This document shows positions 24,424-31,260 of a stretch of DNA of 64,000 bases, piece by piece. How positions within the stretch are numbered: the stretch's first letter is position 1; the number at the start of each line of letters is the position of its first letter. The notes beneath the pieces were generated by a model. It saw nothing but the letters and a program-made list of their open reading frames with translations, was not told the DNA's origin and ran no database searches. Source of the DNA: JAQBGV01 sp032128395 (GTDB taxonomy: Bacteria > Planctomycetota > UBA8108 > UBA1146). The stretch is taken from contig JAQBGV010000123.1 in the NCBI GenBank assembly GCA_032128395.1, forward strand, positions 21,693 to 85,692, in the 5' to 3' direction. The position numbers and the translations under genes were made by a program.

Positions 24424-25263
24424 ATGGGATTGTCCGAGGTGCGATTGTCCAAGGTGCGATTGTCCGAGGTGTTGGCAGAGCTCGAATCTCTGGGGACCGC
24501 CCAGAATCGCAAGATCTACGCACGTCACGGAATTCGGTCCGACATGTATGGAGTGAGCTACGCGAACTTCGGGAAATTCTCGAAACGGATCCAGGTCGAC
24601 CACGAATTGGCCCTGGGCCTCTGGGAGACGGGGAATCACGACGCGCGTATTCTCGCGACGATGGTCGCAGACCCCGAGAAGTTCGACCCCGCGACGCTCG
24701 AGGCCTGGGTCACCGAACTCGACAACTATGTCCTGACCGATGCGTTCAGCGGCTTGGTCGGACGCACTCCCTCGATCCGTCGGTTCGCCGAGAAGTGGCG
24801 TCGGTCCAAGGAAGAGTGGCTCACCGCCTGCGGTTGGAATCTGACCGGAATGCTCGCGGAGGAAGAGTCGGAGCTCCCCGATTCGTACTTCGAGGAGTGC
24901 CTCCGCCTCATCGAGACGAAGATCCACCGGAGCCCGAACCGCGGCAAGCACAGCATGAATCAGGCGCTGATCCAGATCGGAGTGCGAAACGCGGGATTGC
25001 ACCGCAAGGCGGTCGCCGCGGCGGGACGGATCGGAGACGTCGAAGTCGAGCACGGCGAGACGAGTTGCCGTACTCCCCACGCCATCCCGTACATGAACAA
25101 GATGCTCGCCCACCGCGCGAAGCAGAGCAAGAAGGTGAAGGCGACTGCGAAACCGGCCAAAGAGGTCGCGAAGAAGCGCGCGAGCGTGACGAAGAAGAAA
25201 ACGGCGAAGACCGCGAAGAAGACGAATACGAAGAATACGAAGAAACGAGCGGTTCGAGCCTGA
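24424..25263 (+). CDS. DNA alkylation repair protein (AlkD-like) with Lys-rich tail
   Basis: 279 residues. The central part (about 20-215) resembles AlkD-type HEAT-like DNA glycosylases: LWETGNHDARILATMVADP, DNYVLTDAFSGLVGRTPS and KRGKHSMNQA-like helices (here NRGKHSMNQALIQIGVRN). AlkD removes N3/N7-alkylated purines. The N terminus encodes a tandem 15-bp repeat (LSEVRLSKVRLSEV, DNA 24428-24472). The C terminus from about residue 230 is a Lys/Ala/Thr-rich disordered tail (KKRASVTKKKTAKTAKK) likely to bind DNA, like histone H1-type tails. The ATG at 24424 has GAGG nine bases upstream. Confidence 0.85.
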   Translation: MGLSEVRLSKVRLSEVLAELESLGTAQNRKIYARHGIRSDMYGVSYANFGKFSKRIQVDHELALGLWETGNHDARILATMVADPEKFDPATLEAWVTELDNYVLTDAFSGLVGRTPSIRRFAEKWRRSKEEWLTACGWNLTGMLAEEESELPDSYFEECLRLIETKIHRSPNRGKHSMNQALIQIGVRNAGLHRKAVAAAGRIGDVEVEHGETSCRTPHAIPYMNKMLAHRAKQSKKVKATAKPAKEVAKKRASVTKKKTAKTAKKTNTKNTKKRAVRA

Positions 25264-25323
25264 GGCGAGGCGAGGGGCTCGAACGGAGCTCCTCGCCTCG
25301 GCTTGCTGTTCCGGCCTGCGTTC

Positions 25324-25435
25324 CTCCGCTGCGGCCCTCCGCTGCGGCCCTCCGCTGCGCCCCTCCGCTGCGCCCCTCCGCTGCGCCCCTCCGCTGCGCC
25401 CCTCCGCTGCGCCCCTCCGCTGCGCCCCTCCGCTG
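25324..25435. repeat. 13-bp tandem repeat, eight full units
   Basis: Unit CTCCGCTGCGSCC repeated eight times from 25324 to 25427 plus a partial ninth. The first two units read GGCC and the next six GCCC. The period is not a multiple of three, so it is not coding on either strand. It is intergenic, between AlkD and the thioredoxin-like selenoprotein. Copy number is likely to vary by slippage. Confidence 0.95.
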
Positions 25436-25552
25436 GGGTGCGGTGGGTCTGAACCGCCGCCGACCGGCCACCTCCCCGATCCGATGCTACGCTTCTCCGT
25501 CCCATCGGCGGTCCGGATCCTCCGCACCCCCATCGGGACCGGAGAGGAAGCG

Positions 25553-25993
25553 ATGACGAACTGGAAGATTCCCATCGTCTGTGGAGTGATCGCCGTCGCC
25601 GGCGCGATCGGGTGGTTCACCCAAGGATCTGCGGACGCCCTGCCCTATCACACCAACTGGGGCAAGGCTCTCAGCGAGGCCCGGGAGACCGGGAAACCGA
25701 TCTTGATCCACTTCGGTGGACCGTGGTGACCGGCTTGCGTACAGCTGGAGAGCCGTGTGCTCTCCGACCCAGAGGTCCGTACCGTCGCGAGCAACTTCGT
25801 CGCGATCAAGATCGACCCCCGCGAGTCGAGGGATGCGATGGAGCACAAGTCCACCCGCTACGTCCCCGAACTCGTCGTGCTCGATCCGAGTCAGAATTTC
25901 ATCGCCCGCATCGATGAGCGCGACCCCCAGGGGGTGAAGCGGGCACTCGAGAACGCCCTCTCCGAGGCGACGAAGCGCCGTTCGCGGCGCTGA
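25553..25993 (+). CDS. Thioredoxin-like selenoprotein with U-P-A-C active site (TGA 25727-25729 = Sec)
   Basis: Read through TGA at 25727-25729, this is a 146-residue protein. An N-terminal membrane anchor (IPIVCGVIAVAGAIGWF) leads to a thioredoxin-like fold with KPILIHFGGPW-U-PAC (Sec at residue 59, resolving Cys at 62), then VLSDPEVRTVASNFVAIKID and TRYVPELVVLDP, where the VP supplies the cis-proline loop. Cys homologues of this DUF255/thioredoxin_7-like group have W-C-x-x-C at this site, followed by E..V.SD..V. The start at 25553 has GAGAGGAAG upstream. Downstream of TGA the frame remains coding to a normal stop. Expected to face the periplasm and act in disulfide chemistry. Lesion or sequencing error is the alternative. 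Confidence 0.85.
25747..25765 (+). promoter_or_regulatory. Putative bacterial SECIS hairpin
   Basis: Perfect seven-base-pair stem GGAGAGC / GCTCTCC closed by the five-base loop CGTGT, starting 18 bases after the TGA with the loop at 25-29 bases. Position and GU-containing apical loop match what SelB recognises in bacterial selenoprotein messages. The surrounding codons remain in frame. Confidence 0.7.
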
Positions 25994-26126
25994 CGCCAGG
26001 CGTTTCGACTTCGATCCGGGCCCGGGGACGCCCCCGGGCCCGTTGACCCGTCGGGTGACCCTCAAGTTCACCCGTCGACTGCTCCGATGAACGATGTGGC
26101 CTCTGCCCCGATCGGAGCTCCCCCCC

Positions 26127-27398
26127 GTGAGTCCTCGCGTGCGATTCCTGGCGATCTTCGTCCTCGGCTTCGCTGCCGCGGTGGGGGCGGGCTGGGCCGC
26201 GCTCGCGCCGCTCCGTCAGGCGGACGCCGCCGCGAGCCTACTCTTCCGAGAGATCGCCGGGCTCCGGGATGCCGTCGCCGCCCTCGATCCCGGAGCTCCC
26301 GGGGACCCGAACGACCCATCGATTCCGAGTCGGTCGGAACTCCTCGGCCACCTGGACCGTGCGGAACGCGAGTTTTCGATGAGGCGGGCGGCGATCGTCG
26401 ATCTGGCGGTCATCCATCTGGCCATCGCACTGGCGGCCGGGACTTCGGCGTTCTGGCTCGCGGTCGCGCTGGCGAGCCGTGGCGCCTCACGCATCCGATC
26501 CGAACGAACCGATCCGCCGCTCGTCGCAGCGCCCGCTCCCGCTCCCGCTCAGGGGACGTCCTCCTCGCCTCCCACGGTCTGCTCCACCGTGCGGTCTTTC
26601 GTCGCGGAGCCTTCCGGCCGGCTGACATCGGTGAGTGAGGCGATCGCCCGCGACTTCGGCTGCCCGCGCGAAGACCTCGTCGGAGAGCCGGTCACCACTC
26701 TCTTCGCCCCCGGGGCCCGCCCGACGATCGAATCGATCTTCTCGACGATCGGCCCGACCCGGCCGAGCGCCCAGGTCGACATCGCGATCGGGGTGGGGGC
26801 TGACGAGATCTGGATGCGATTGCGCCTGCACGCCCGCCTCGACGAAGAAGGCAGTATCGATTCGGTGGTGGGAGAGGGTCGCGAGATCACGGAGATCCCG
26901 GAAGAGATCGCCGAGGCGATCGCGAAGGGCGGAGTCGCGGAGCCGAGCGAGTCTGACCTCGAGGACGCGCTCGATCCGAACGCACCCACCGATGAATCCC
27001 GCCCCGACCCGGCTCGCCTCACCGGGACGCAGATCGTGGTTGCGCTCCGGGGGAAGGATCAGCGACGGCTCGTCAAGTTCCTCCTCGGTCAGGTCGGCGC
27101 GCGGGTGACTGCAGTCGCGGACGGTCGGCAGCTGGTCGACGCTCTCGAGGCGGGTGATCCGTGCGACGTCGTCCTGCTAGAAGCGAAACTGCCGCTCCTC
27201 GATGGTCTCGCCACGACCCGACGTCTTCGAGAGCTCGGTCACGAACTCCCGATCGTCGCTCTCGTCCAGAGTGGAGACTCCGGAGCGCGTCGTCTCTGTC
27301 TCGAGGCCGGATGCACCGGGACCGCACCGAAACCGGTCGATCGTCGCAGCCTCATCGCTGCGCTCGCCGCGGTCTTGCCCCAGCTCGACCCCGCCTGA
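26127..27398 (+). CDS. Membrane PAS-like protein with pseudo-receiver domain
   Basis: 423 residues from a GTG with GGAG nine bases upstream (an ATG at 26094 is the alternative). It has two hydrophobic helices (about 5-25 and 92-118) bracketing a short extracytoplasmic region, and a Pro/Ala linker. A PAS-like domain follows (about 155-275; SFVAEPSGRLTSVSEAIARDFGC and VGEGREITEIPEEIAEAI). A C-terminal response-regulator-like domain comes from about 300: VLLEAKLPLLDGLATTRRLRE has Glu352 where the phospho-accepting Asp should be, the N-terminal acidic pair is lacking, but the conserved lysine in TAPKPVDR is kept. No kinase domain is present. It is probably a non-phosphorylated, constitutive or ligand-driven signalling partner. 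Confidence 0.75.
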   Translation: MSPRVRFLAIFVLGFAAAVGAGWAALAPLRQADAAASLLFREIAGLRDAVAALDPGAPGDPNDPSIPSRSELLGHLDRAEREFSMRRAAIVDLAVIHLAIALAAGTSAFWLAVALASRGASRIRSERTDPPLVAAPAPAPAQGTSSSPPTVCSTVRSFVAEPSGRLTSVSEAIARDFGCPREDLVGEPVTTLFAPGARPTIESIFSTIGPTRPSAQVDIAIGVGADEIWMRLRLHARLDEEGSIDSVVGEGREITEIPEEIAEAIAKGGVAEPSESDLEDALDPNAPTDESRPDPARLTGTQIVVALRGKDQRRLVKFLLGQVGARVTAVADGRQLVDALEAGDPCDVVLLEAKLPLLDGLATTRRLRELGHELPIVALVQSGDSGARRLCLEAGCTGTAPKPVDRRSLIAALAAVLPQLDPA

Positions 27399-27491
27399 CC
27401 GCCCCGCGATCCCCGGCTCAGGGAGAGGGCGGGATACCCTCTTCCCGGGTATCGACATCACAGGCGAGGCGCGGGGCTTCACTCGAATCGG

Positions 27492-27529
27492 ACGTCGCCG
27501 GCTTGCTCACGCCCGGTCGGACGGCGGCT
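27492..27529 (+). repeat. 38-bp dispersed repeat, copy B
   Basis: Differs from 4237-4274 at a single position. Here it is in a gap of about 390 bp with no gene, just upstream of REP doublet copy 3. The rest of the gap outside these repeats shows nothing recognisable. Confidence 0.7.
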
Positions 27530-27607
27530 TGCATACGGCACCTCCTCGAAGCCCTCGACGTGGTTCCATGACGAAGGAGAAAGTGGGAGTGATCGGGTGT
27601 TCGCATG

Positions 27608-27750
27608 ATGGGACTGGCTCGCCGAAGGTGATGCCTGTCCCGAACGTTGGCCCGCTGATCCACTGATCTTCAACAAGGCACCTGTTCGGAACCTGTCGGA
27701 GTACCGGCGAGCGTTCGGGACAGGCATCACCTTCGGCGAGCCAGTCCCAC
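27608..27750. repeat. REP doublet (REPIN-like), copy 3
   Basis: The best-preserved copy: both outer modules (starting GATGGGACTGGCTCGCCGAA, and ending in its inverse CTTCGGCGAGCCAGTCCC) keep the mismatched hairpin, and the inner segments GTCCCGAACG and CGTTCGGGAC also pair. It lies between convergent genes ending at 27398 (+) and 27788 (-), where it may also act as a terminator or mRNA stabiliser. Confidence 0.9.
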
Positions 27751-27787
27751 CTTCCAAGTTCTCGGATCGAGGTTGTCCGACAGCCTC

Positions 27788-28666
27788 CTAGGAAAAATTC
27801 GTCCAGTCCATCTTCTGCCCATCCTTCGAGAGCAACATCCGGACGATCAGCCACGCGCCGAACGCGAGGCCGACGAGCATCGTGGCGACCGCTGCGGTCG
27901 CGAGCACTCCGGAGATGATCGTGTCGTACTTGAGCAGGCCGGGCGGGCCGAGGAGGAAGTTCCAGTCGTGGATCACCCCTCCCATCCCCGAGGTGTCTCC
28001 GCCGGGGATCAGACCCATCCCGGGCGAGAGCAGGGGCAGTTTCTGCGCGCGGGCGTCGCCGAGGTAGACCGAGATCCCCCAGAGGTTCGTCGCGATCCAA
28101 CAGATGGCGACCGAGATTCCGAAGAAGTCCTTCTGCCAGCGGAAGATGAACAGGCTCGCGATCGGGGCGGCCAGCTGCGCGATGGTTCCCCCCGCGGCCA
28201 TCAGGCGGATCCCGAACGGGCGGAAGATCCCGTGGCCGAGTTCGTGGATCCCGAGATTGATCCCGTCGAACAGGCTCCGGTACGGCTCGGAGGAGCCGAA
28301 GTGTCGACCGAAGGTCCAGGCGAGGTAGAGCCAGAGGAGGATTCGGAACCAGGGCATGCGCCCGTCGCACCAGGTGCTCGCCTCCCGGAGCTGCCGGGGG
28401 AAGAACTGGATGATCGCGTCGGTGAGAGTGGCCGCGGTGGGTTCAGAGGTCGAGTTCGAAGCCGAGGCCTCCGCGTCCGAGACTCGGGTCCAGGTCCCTT
28501 CCGCGGTTTCGATCACGTCGCGGGGCTCCTCCTCGATCGACTGCGACTGAACGAGTCGATCCGACTCCCTCTCCACGCAGCGGGCGCAGAGCTGCCCCGC
28601 CCCGATCTCGGGGGTGAAGCTCTCGAAGCAGCGCGGACAGAGCACTCGGGCCTGGACCTTGGCCAT
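27788..28666 (-). CDS. Zinc-ribbon membrane protein with HELGH motif (putative metallopeptidase)
   Basis: 292 residues. An N-terminal treble-cysteine zinc ribbon (LCPRC at 9-13 and LCARC at about 26-30) precedes an acidic linker and a polytopic membrane domain. Within it, LFDGINLGIHELGHGIFRPFG contains H-E-L-G-H, the HExxH zinc signature placed at a membrane helix as in M50-like proteases. Further membrane helices follow (IAQLAAPIASLFIF, ISVAICWIATNLWGISVYLG, VLATAAVATMLVGLAFGAWLIV). The late YLGDA or GGVIHDW could supply a third ligand, but this is not certain. The start has AGGAGG three bases upstream. Peptidase activity is inferred, not shown. Confidence 0.75.
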   Translation of the reverse strand: MAKVQARVLCPRCFESFTPEIGAGQLCARCVERESDRLVQSQSIEEEPRDVIETAEGTWTRVSDAEASASNSTSEPTAATLTDAIIQFFPRQLREASTWCDGRMPWFRILLWLYLAWTFGRHFGSSEPYRSLFDGINLGIHELGHGIFRPFGIRLMAAGGTIAQLAAPIASLFIFRWQKDFFGISVAICWIATNLWGISVYLGDARAQKLPLLSPGMGLIPGGDTSGMGGVIHDWNFLLGPPGLLKYDTIISGVLATAAVATMLVGLAFGAWLIVRMLLSKDGQKMDWTNFS

Positions 28667-28781
28667 CGCACCTCCTGGAACCCACCGGATGGATCGGCAG
28701 AGAGCTGGCGGTCACTGAACCCCTGTGCGAAGAGGGAGTGTGATCGCGGCGATCCTGTACGATGACCACGAAGGAGTACCG

Positions 28782-29267
28782 GTGCAGCACGAGGGATGGA
28801 TCCGCGACACGATCGAGATGTGGGTGGCCGACTACCTCGAGGAGGCCGCCGGGAGGGACGTCGCGCCCGTTCTCCTGCCGGTCGCCGAGCAGCTCCTCGT
28901 CACCTTTCTTTTCCACGCCTGTGCGGTGCGCGGGGTGGCTCCGGGTGAGCTGGTACGCCGCGACTTGAAGGAGGCGCTCCTCGAGGGACTGCAGGGCCTC
29001 CGGATCGACGAAGAGGCTCGGCCGAAGGTCCCGCGGCTGATCTCGAACTTCTGCGCCGATCTCGAGCGCCGGGGACGCCTCGCAAACGGCGAGATGCTCG
29101 GAAAGGAGATCGCCGCGATGCGCGAGGCATTTCTCGAATCGATGTCGGAGAAGCAGAAGCCCGTGGTCCGCCCGTCCGAGAAGATCGGCCGCAATGATCC
29201 GTGCCCGTGCGGCAGCGGCCAGAAGTACAAGAAGTGCTGCATGTCTAGCGGGCCCGGCCGCGGATGA
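28782..29267 (+). CDS. SEC-C motif-containing protein
   Basis: 161 residues. The helical N-terminal part is of unknown function (WIRDTIEMWVADYLEEAAG.., FCADLERRGRL). The C terminus carries the SEC-C zinc motif RNDPCPCGSGQKYKKCC, the same element found at the end of SecA, where it binds zinc and SecB or ribosomes. The GTG start at 28782 is chosen because AAGGAG lies five bases upstream; longer frames lack a ribosome site. It is divergent from the HELGH membrane protein. The role is probably a small adaptor; the target is unknown. Confidence 0.75.
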   Translation: MQHEGWIRDTIEMWVADYLEEAAGRDVAPVLLPVAEQLLVTFLFHACAVRGVAPGELVRRDLKEALLEGLQGLRIDEEARPKVPRLISNFCADLERRGRLANGEMLGKEIAAMREAFLESMSEKQKPVVRPSEKIGRNDPCPCGSGQKYKKCCMSSGPGRG

Positions 29268-29302
29268 TGGCCCCACCGTGCTCCTCTTGAACTGACATCA
29301 GA

Positions 29303-30352
29303 TCACGGGACGAACACGATCTTTCGCACGCCGCCGGCCCGCGCCGCGAATCTCCGATACGCATCCGGGCCCTCGGTGAGCGGCACTGCGCCGTCCGAGA
29401 TCATCGCCTCCACCGGGATCTCGATCCGCCCGGCCGCCACCTCGGGGAGGAGGCGGTCGAGCAGCGAACGGACGGGGCACCTGCCCGCTTGGTAGGTGAG
29501 ATTCTGGTCGTACGCGTCGGCGGGGGTGAATGCGAACCCCGCGGTGTGGACCCCGATCGCGGAGATGGTCCCCCCCGGGCGCACCAGTGAGATCGCGAGG
29601 CGCTGGGCGTCGACGCTCCCGACCGCTTCGATCACACCGTCGACGCCTTCCCGATCCGGGAGCGCCTCGAGCGCGTCATCGGGATGGGCGGCGATCGCAC
29701 CGAGCTTGCGTGCGACGTCACGTCGCTCCTCCACCGGGTCGATCGCGACCACCCCGGTCGCACCGAGCGTCAGGGCCGCAGAGATCGCCGCGAGCCCCAC
29801 CGCGCCACAGCCGACCACCGCGACCGAGCGTCCCGGCCCCGCTCCGGCCCTCTCCGCGCCGTACCACCCGGTCGTGAAGTTGTCTCCGAGGAGGAGCGCG
29901 GTCGCATCGTCGACCACCTCTGGAACCGCGACCAGCGTCGACCCCGCGAGGGGAATCCGAACGAGTGAAGCCTGCGCGCCGTCGAGTCCGCGCCCTGCCA
30001 CCCCGTCCGGGGGGTGCCAACCGAGGAGCGCGCCTTCCCGACAGCGAGCGCTCAGTCCCCGGTGGCAGGGGGCGCACCGACCGCAGCTGGTCGTGAAAGG
30101 CGCGAGCACGCGATCTCCCACGGCGATCCCCAGGACGCCGTCTCCCGCCGCGATCACGGTGCCGACCAGCTCGTGTCCGGGGATCGTCCCCGCCCGCACC
30201 GGCTCCCGGCCGAGATAGGGGTGCAGATCGGAACCGCAGAGACCGGCGAGACTCACGCGGATGATCGCGTCGTGGTCGTCGCGGAGCACGGGGTCGGGGA
30301 GGCCCGTGCGGTGGACGACTCTTCCAGGGGCCTCGAGGACGAGTGCGTGCAT
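29303..30352 (-). CDS. Zinc-dependent alcohol dehydrogenase (MDR family)
   Basis: 349 residues of the medium-chain dehydrogenase/reductase family. Catalytic zinc ligands can be seen in GLCGSDLHPY and GHELVGTV, and structural zinc cysteines in CGRCAPCHRGLSARC. The Rossmann glycine motif VVGCGAVGLAAI is followed by VVAIDPVEERRDVA, an acidic strand end that favours NAD over NADP. The substrate is unknown; the family covers alcohol, sorbitol, threonine and formaldehyde dehydrogenases. The ATG at 30352 matches the expected MHALVLEAPG start. Divergent from the DUF3592 gene, with the start 160 bases apart. Confidence 0.92.
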   Translation of the reverse strand: MHALVLEAPGRVVHRTGLPDPVLRDDHDAIIRVSLAGLCGSDLHPYLGREPVRAGTIPGHELVGTVIAAGDGVLGIAVGDRVLAPFTTSCGRCAPCHRGLSARCREGALLGWHPPDGVAGRGLDGAQASLVRIPLAGSTLVAVPEVVDDATALLLGDNFTTGWYGAERAGAGPGRSVAVVGCGAVGLAAISAALTLGATGVVAIDPVEERRDVARKLGAIAAHPDDALEALPDREGVDGVIEAVGSVDAQRLAISLVRPGGTISAIGVHTAGFAFTPADAYDQNLTYQAGRCPVRSLLDRLLPEVAAGRIEIPVEAMISDGAVPLTEGPDAYRRFAARAGGVRKIVFVP

Positions 30353-30512
30353 GCGCCTGATCCTAGTCTCCTGTCCCGGAGGGCGCCTGACAATTCGAAG
30401 ACTGGGCGAGGACGTGCGGAGCCAGTCCCCAGCGAGTTCGGTGACGGAACCGGCAACGACCGTTGCGCGCCGAGGCGTCATCGATTCGACTCGACCACAG
30501 AGAGGACCCCCC

Positions 30513-31076
30513 GTGCACGAAATCGCATCCACCGACCGAGGAGACCTCCACGCCAAGATGAAGCGCATCCTCGCCGGGTGTTGCACCGCGTTCGTCCTGG
30601 TGCTCGGAGTCGCGTTCGTCGCGATCTGGCTCGGGATGAAGGATGCACAGGTGGAGGCGCGGGCATCGCTCGGCTGGCCGGCCGCCCCGGGGACGATTCT
30701 CGAGAGCGAAGTCATCGATCAACTGGGGTTTCGAGCGACCGACGAACGGCCGACGAAGCGCGCCGGAACGACGTATCGGCCTCGGGTGCGGTACGAGTAC
30801 CACGTCGCCGAGGTGCGGCACGAGGGGACCCGAATCGCAGTTTTCCAGACGCTGGACGCGACGCGCGAAGAGGCCGAGGCGCGTCTCGCACCCTATCCCG
30901 TCGGTGCCCCGGTCGATGTGCATCACAATCCGACCGACGCGACTCGCGCGGTCCTCGAGCCGGGACCGGAAACCTTCGACAACACCTACTTCTTCGCGTT
31001 CGGCGGCGGTTTCCTGGCGATCCTCGCCGCCCTTGCGTTGGTTGTCCGCGGGATCCTGCGCACGCGAAGCACTTGA
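30513..31076 (+). CDS. DUF3592 membrane protein
   Basis: 187 residues with two membrane helices near the ends (ILAGCCTAFVLVLGVAFVAIWLG and FGGGFLAILAALALVVRGIL). They flank an extracytoplasmic beta domain containing YRPRVRYEYHVAEVRHEGTRIA and PVGAPVDVHHNPTDATRAVLEPG, the standard DUF3592 pattern (P.V.Y.Y.V.G..Y, then VYYNP.nP..s.LepG). The function of the family is unknown. The GTG start at 30513 has GAGAGGA six bases upstream; an ATG at 30558 is an alternative that would remove the first 15 residues. Confidence 0.85.
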   Translation: MHEIASTDRGDLHAKMKRILAGCCTAFVLVLGVAFVAIWLGMKDAQVEARASLGWPAAPGTILESEVIDQLGFRATDERPTKRAGTTYRPRVRYEYHVAEVRHEGTRIAVFQTLDATREEAEARLAPYPVGAPVDVHHNPTDATRAVLEPGPETFDNTYFFAFGGGFLAILAALALVVRGILRTRST

Positions 31077-31260
31077 CCGCGTCCTCGTCCCTCGGCAGCA
31101 TGGGGCTGGGCTGTCTCCACATGTTGTCTCCACTTATTTGACTCGGCGACCGGTGGTACCGGACGATCGAGGTCTGCGACGGATCGATCAGAGCCCGGCG
31201 TGGAGCCCGCCCCTCCTTCGCCCTCCCCGCGGGTCGTCCCCACCCAGGAGGAGTCTCTCC

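Noticed and set aside
24428..25435. CRISPR array suspicion from tandem short repeats
   Set aside because: Repeats are directly adjacent without spacers and no cas genes are present.
23005..25620. Long minus-strand open frame opposite cls and alkD
   Set aside because: Shadow of real plus-strand genes; part of its product (GAQRRGAAEGRSGG repeats) is simply the translated 13-bp tandem repeat.
25553..25729. Reading the thioredoxin-like gene as two genes
   Set aside because: Same frame on both sides, active-site position and downstream hairpin point to Sec insertion.
9640..27750. Insertion sequence or MITE with a transposase
   Set aside because: No transposase gene or target-site duplication is visible; the elements fit non-autonomous REP doublets better.
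28741..29267. SEC-C protein as a selenoprotein-related factor because of nearby selenoprotein genes
   Set aside because: SEC-C refers to the SecA C-terminal zinc motif; there is no link to selenocysteine.
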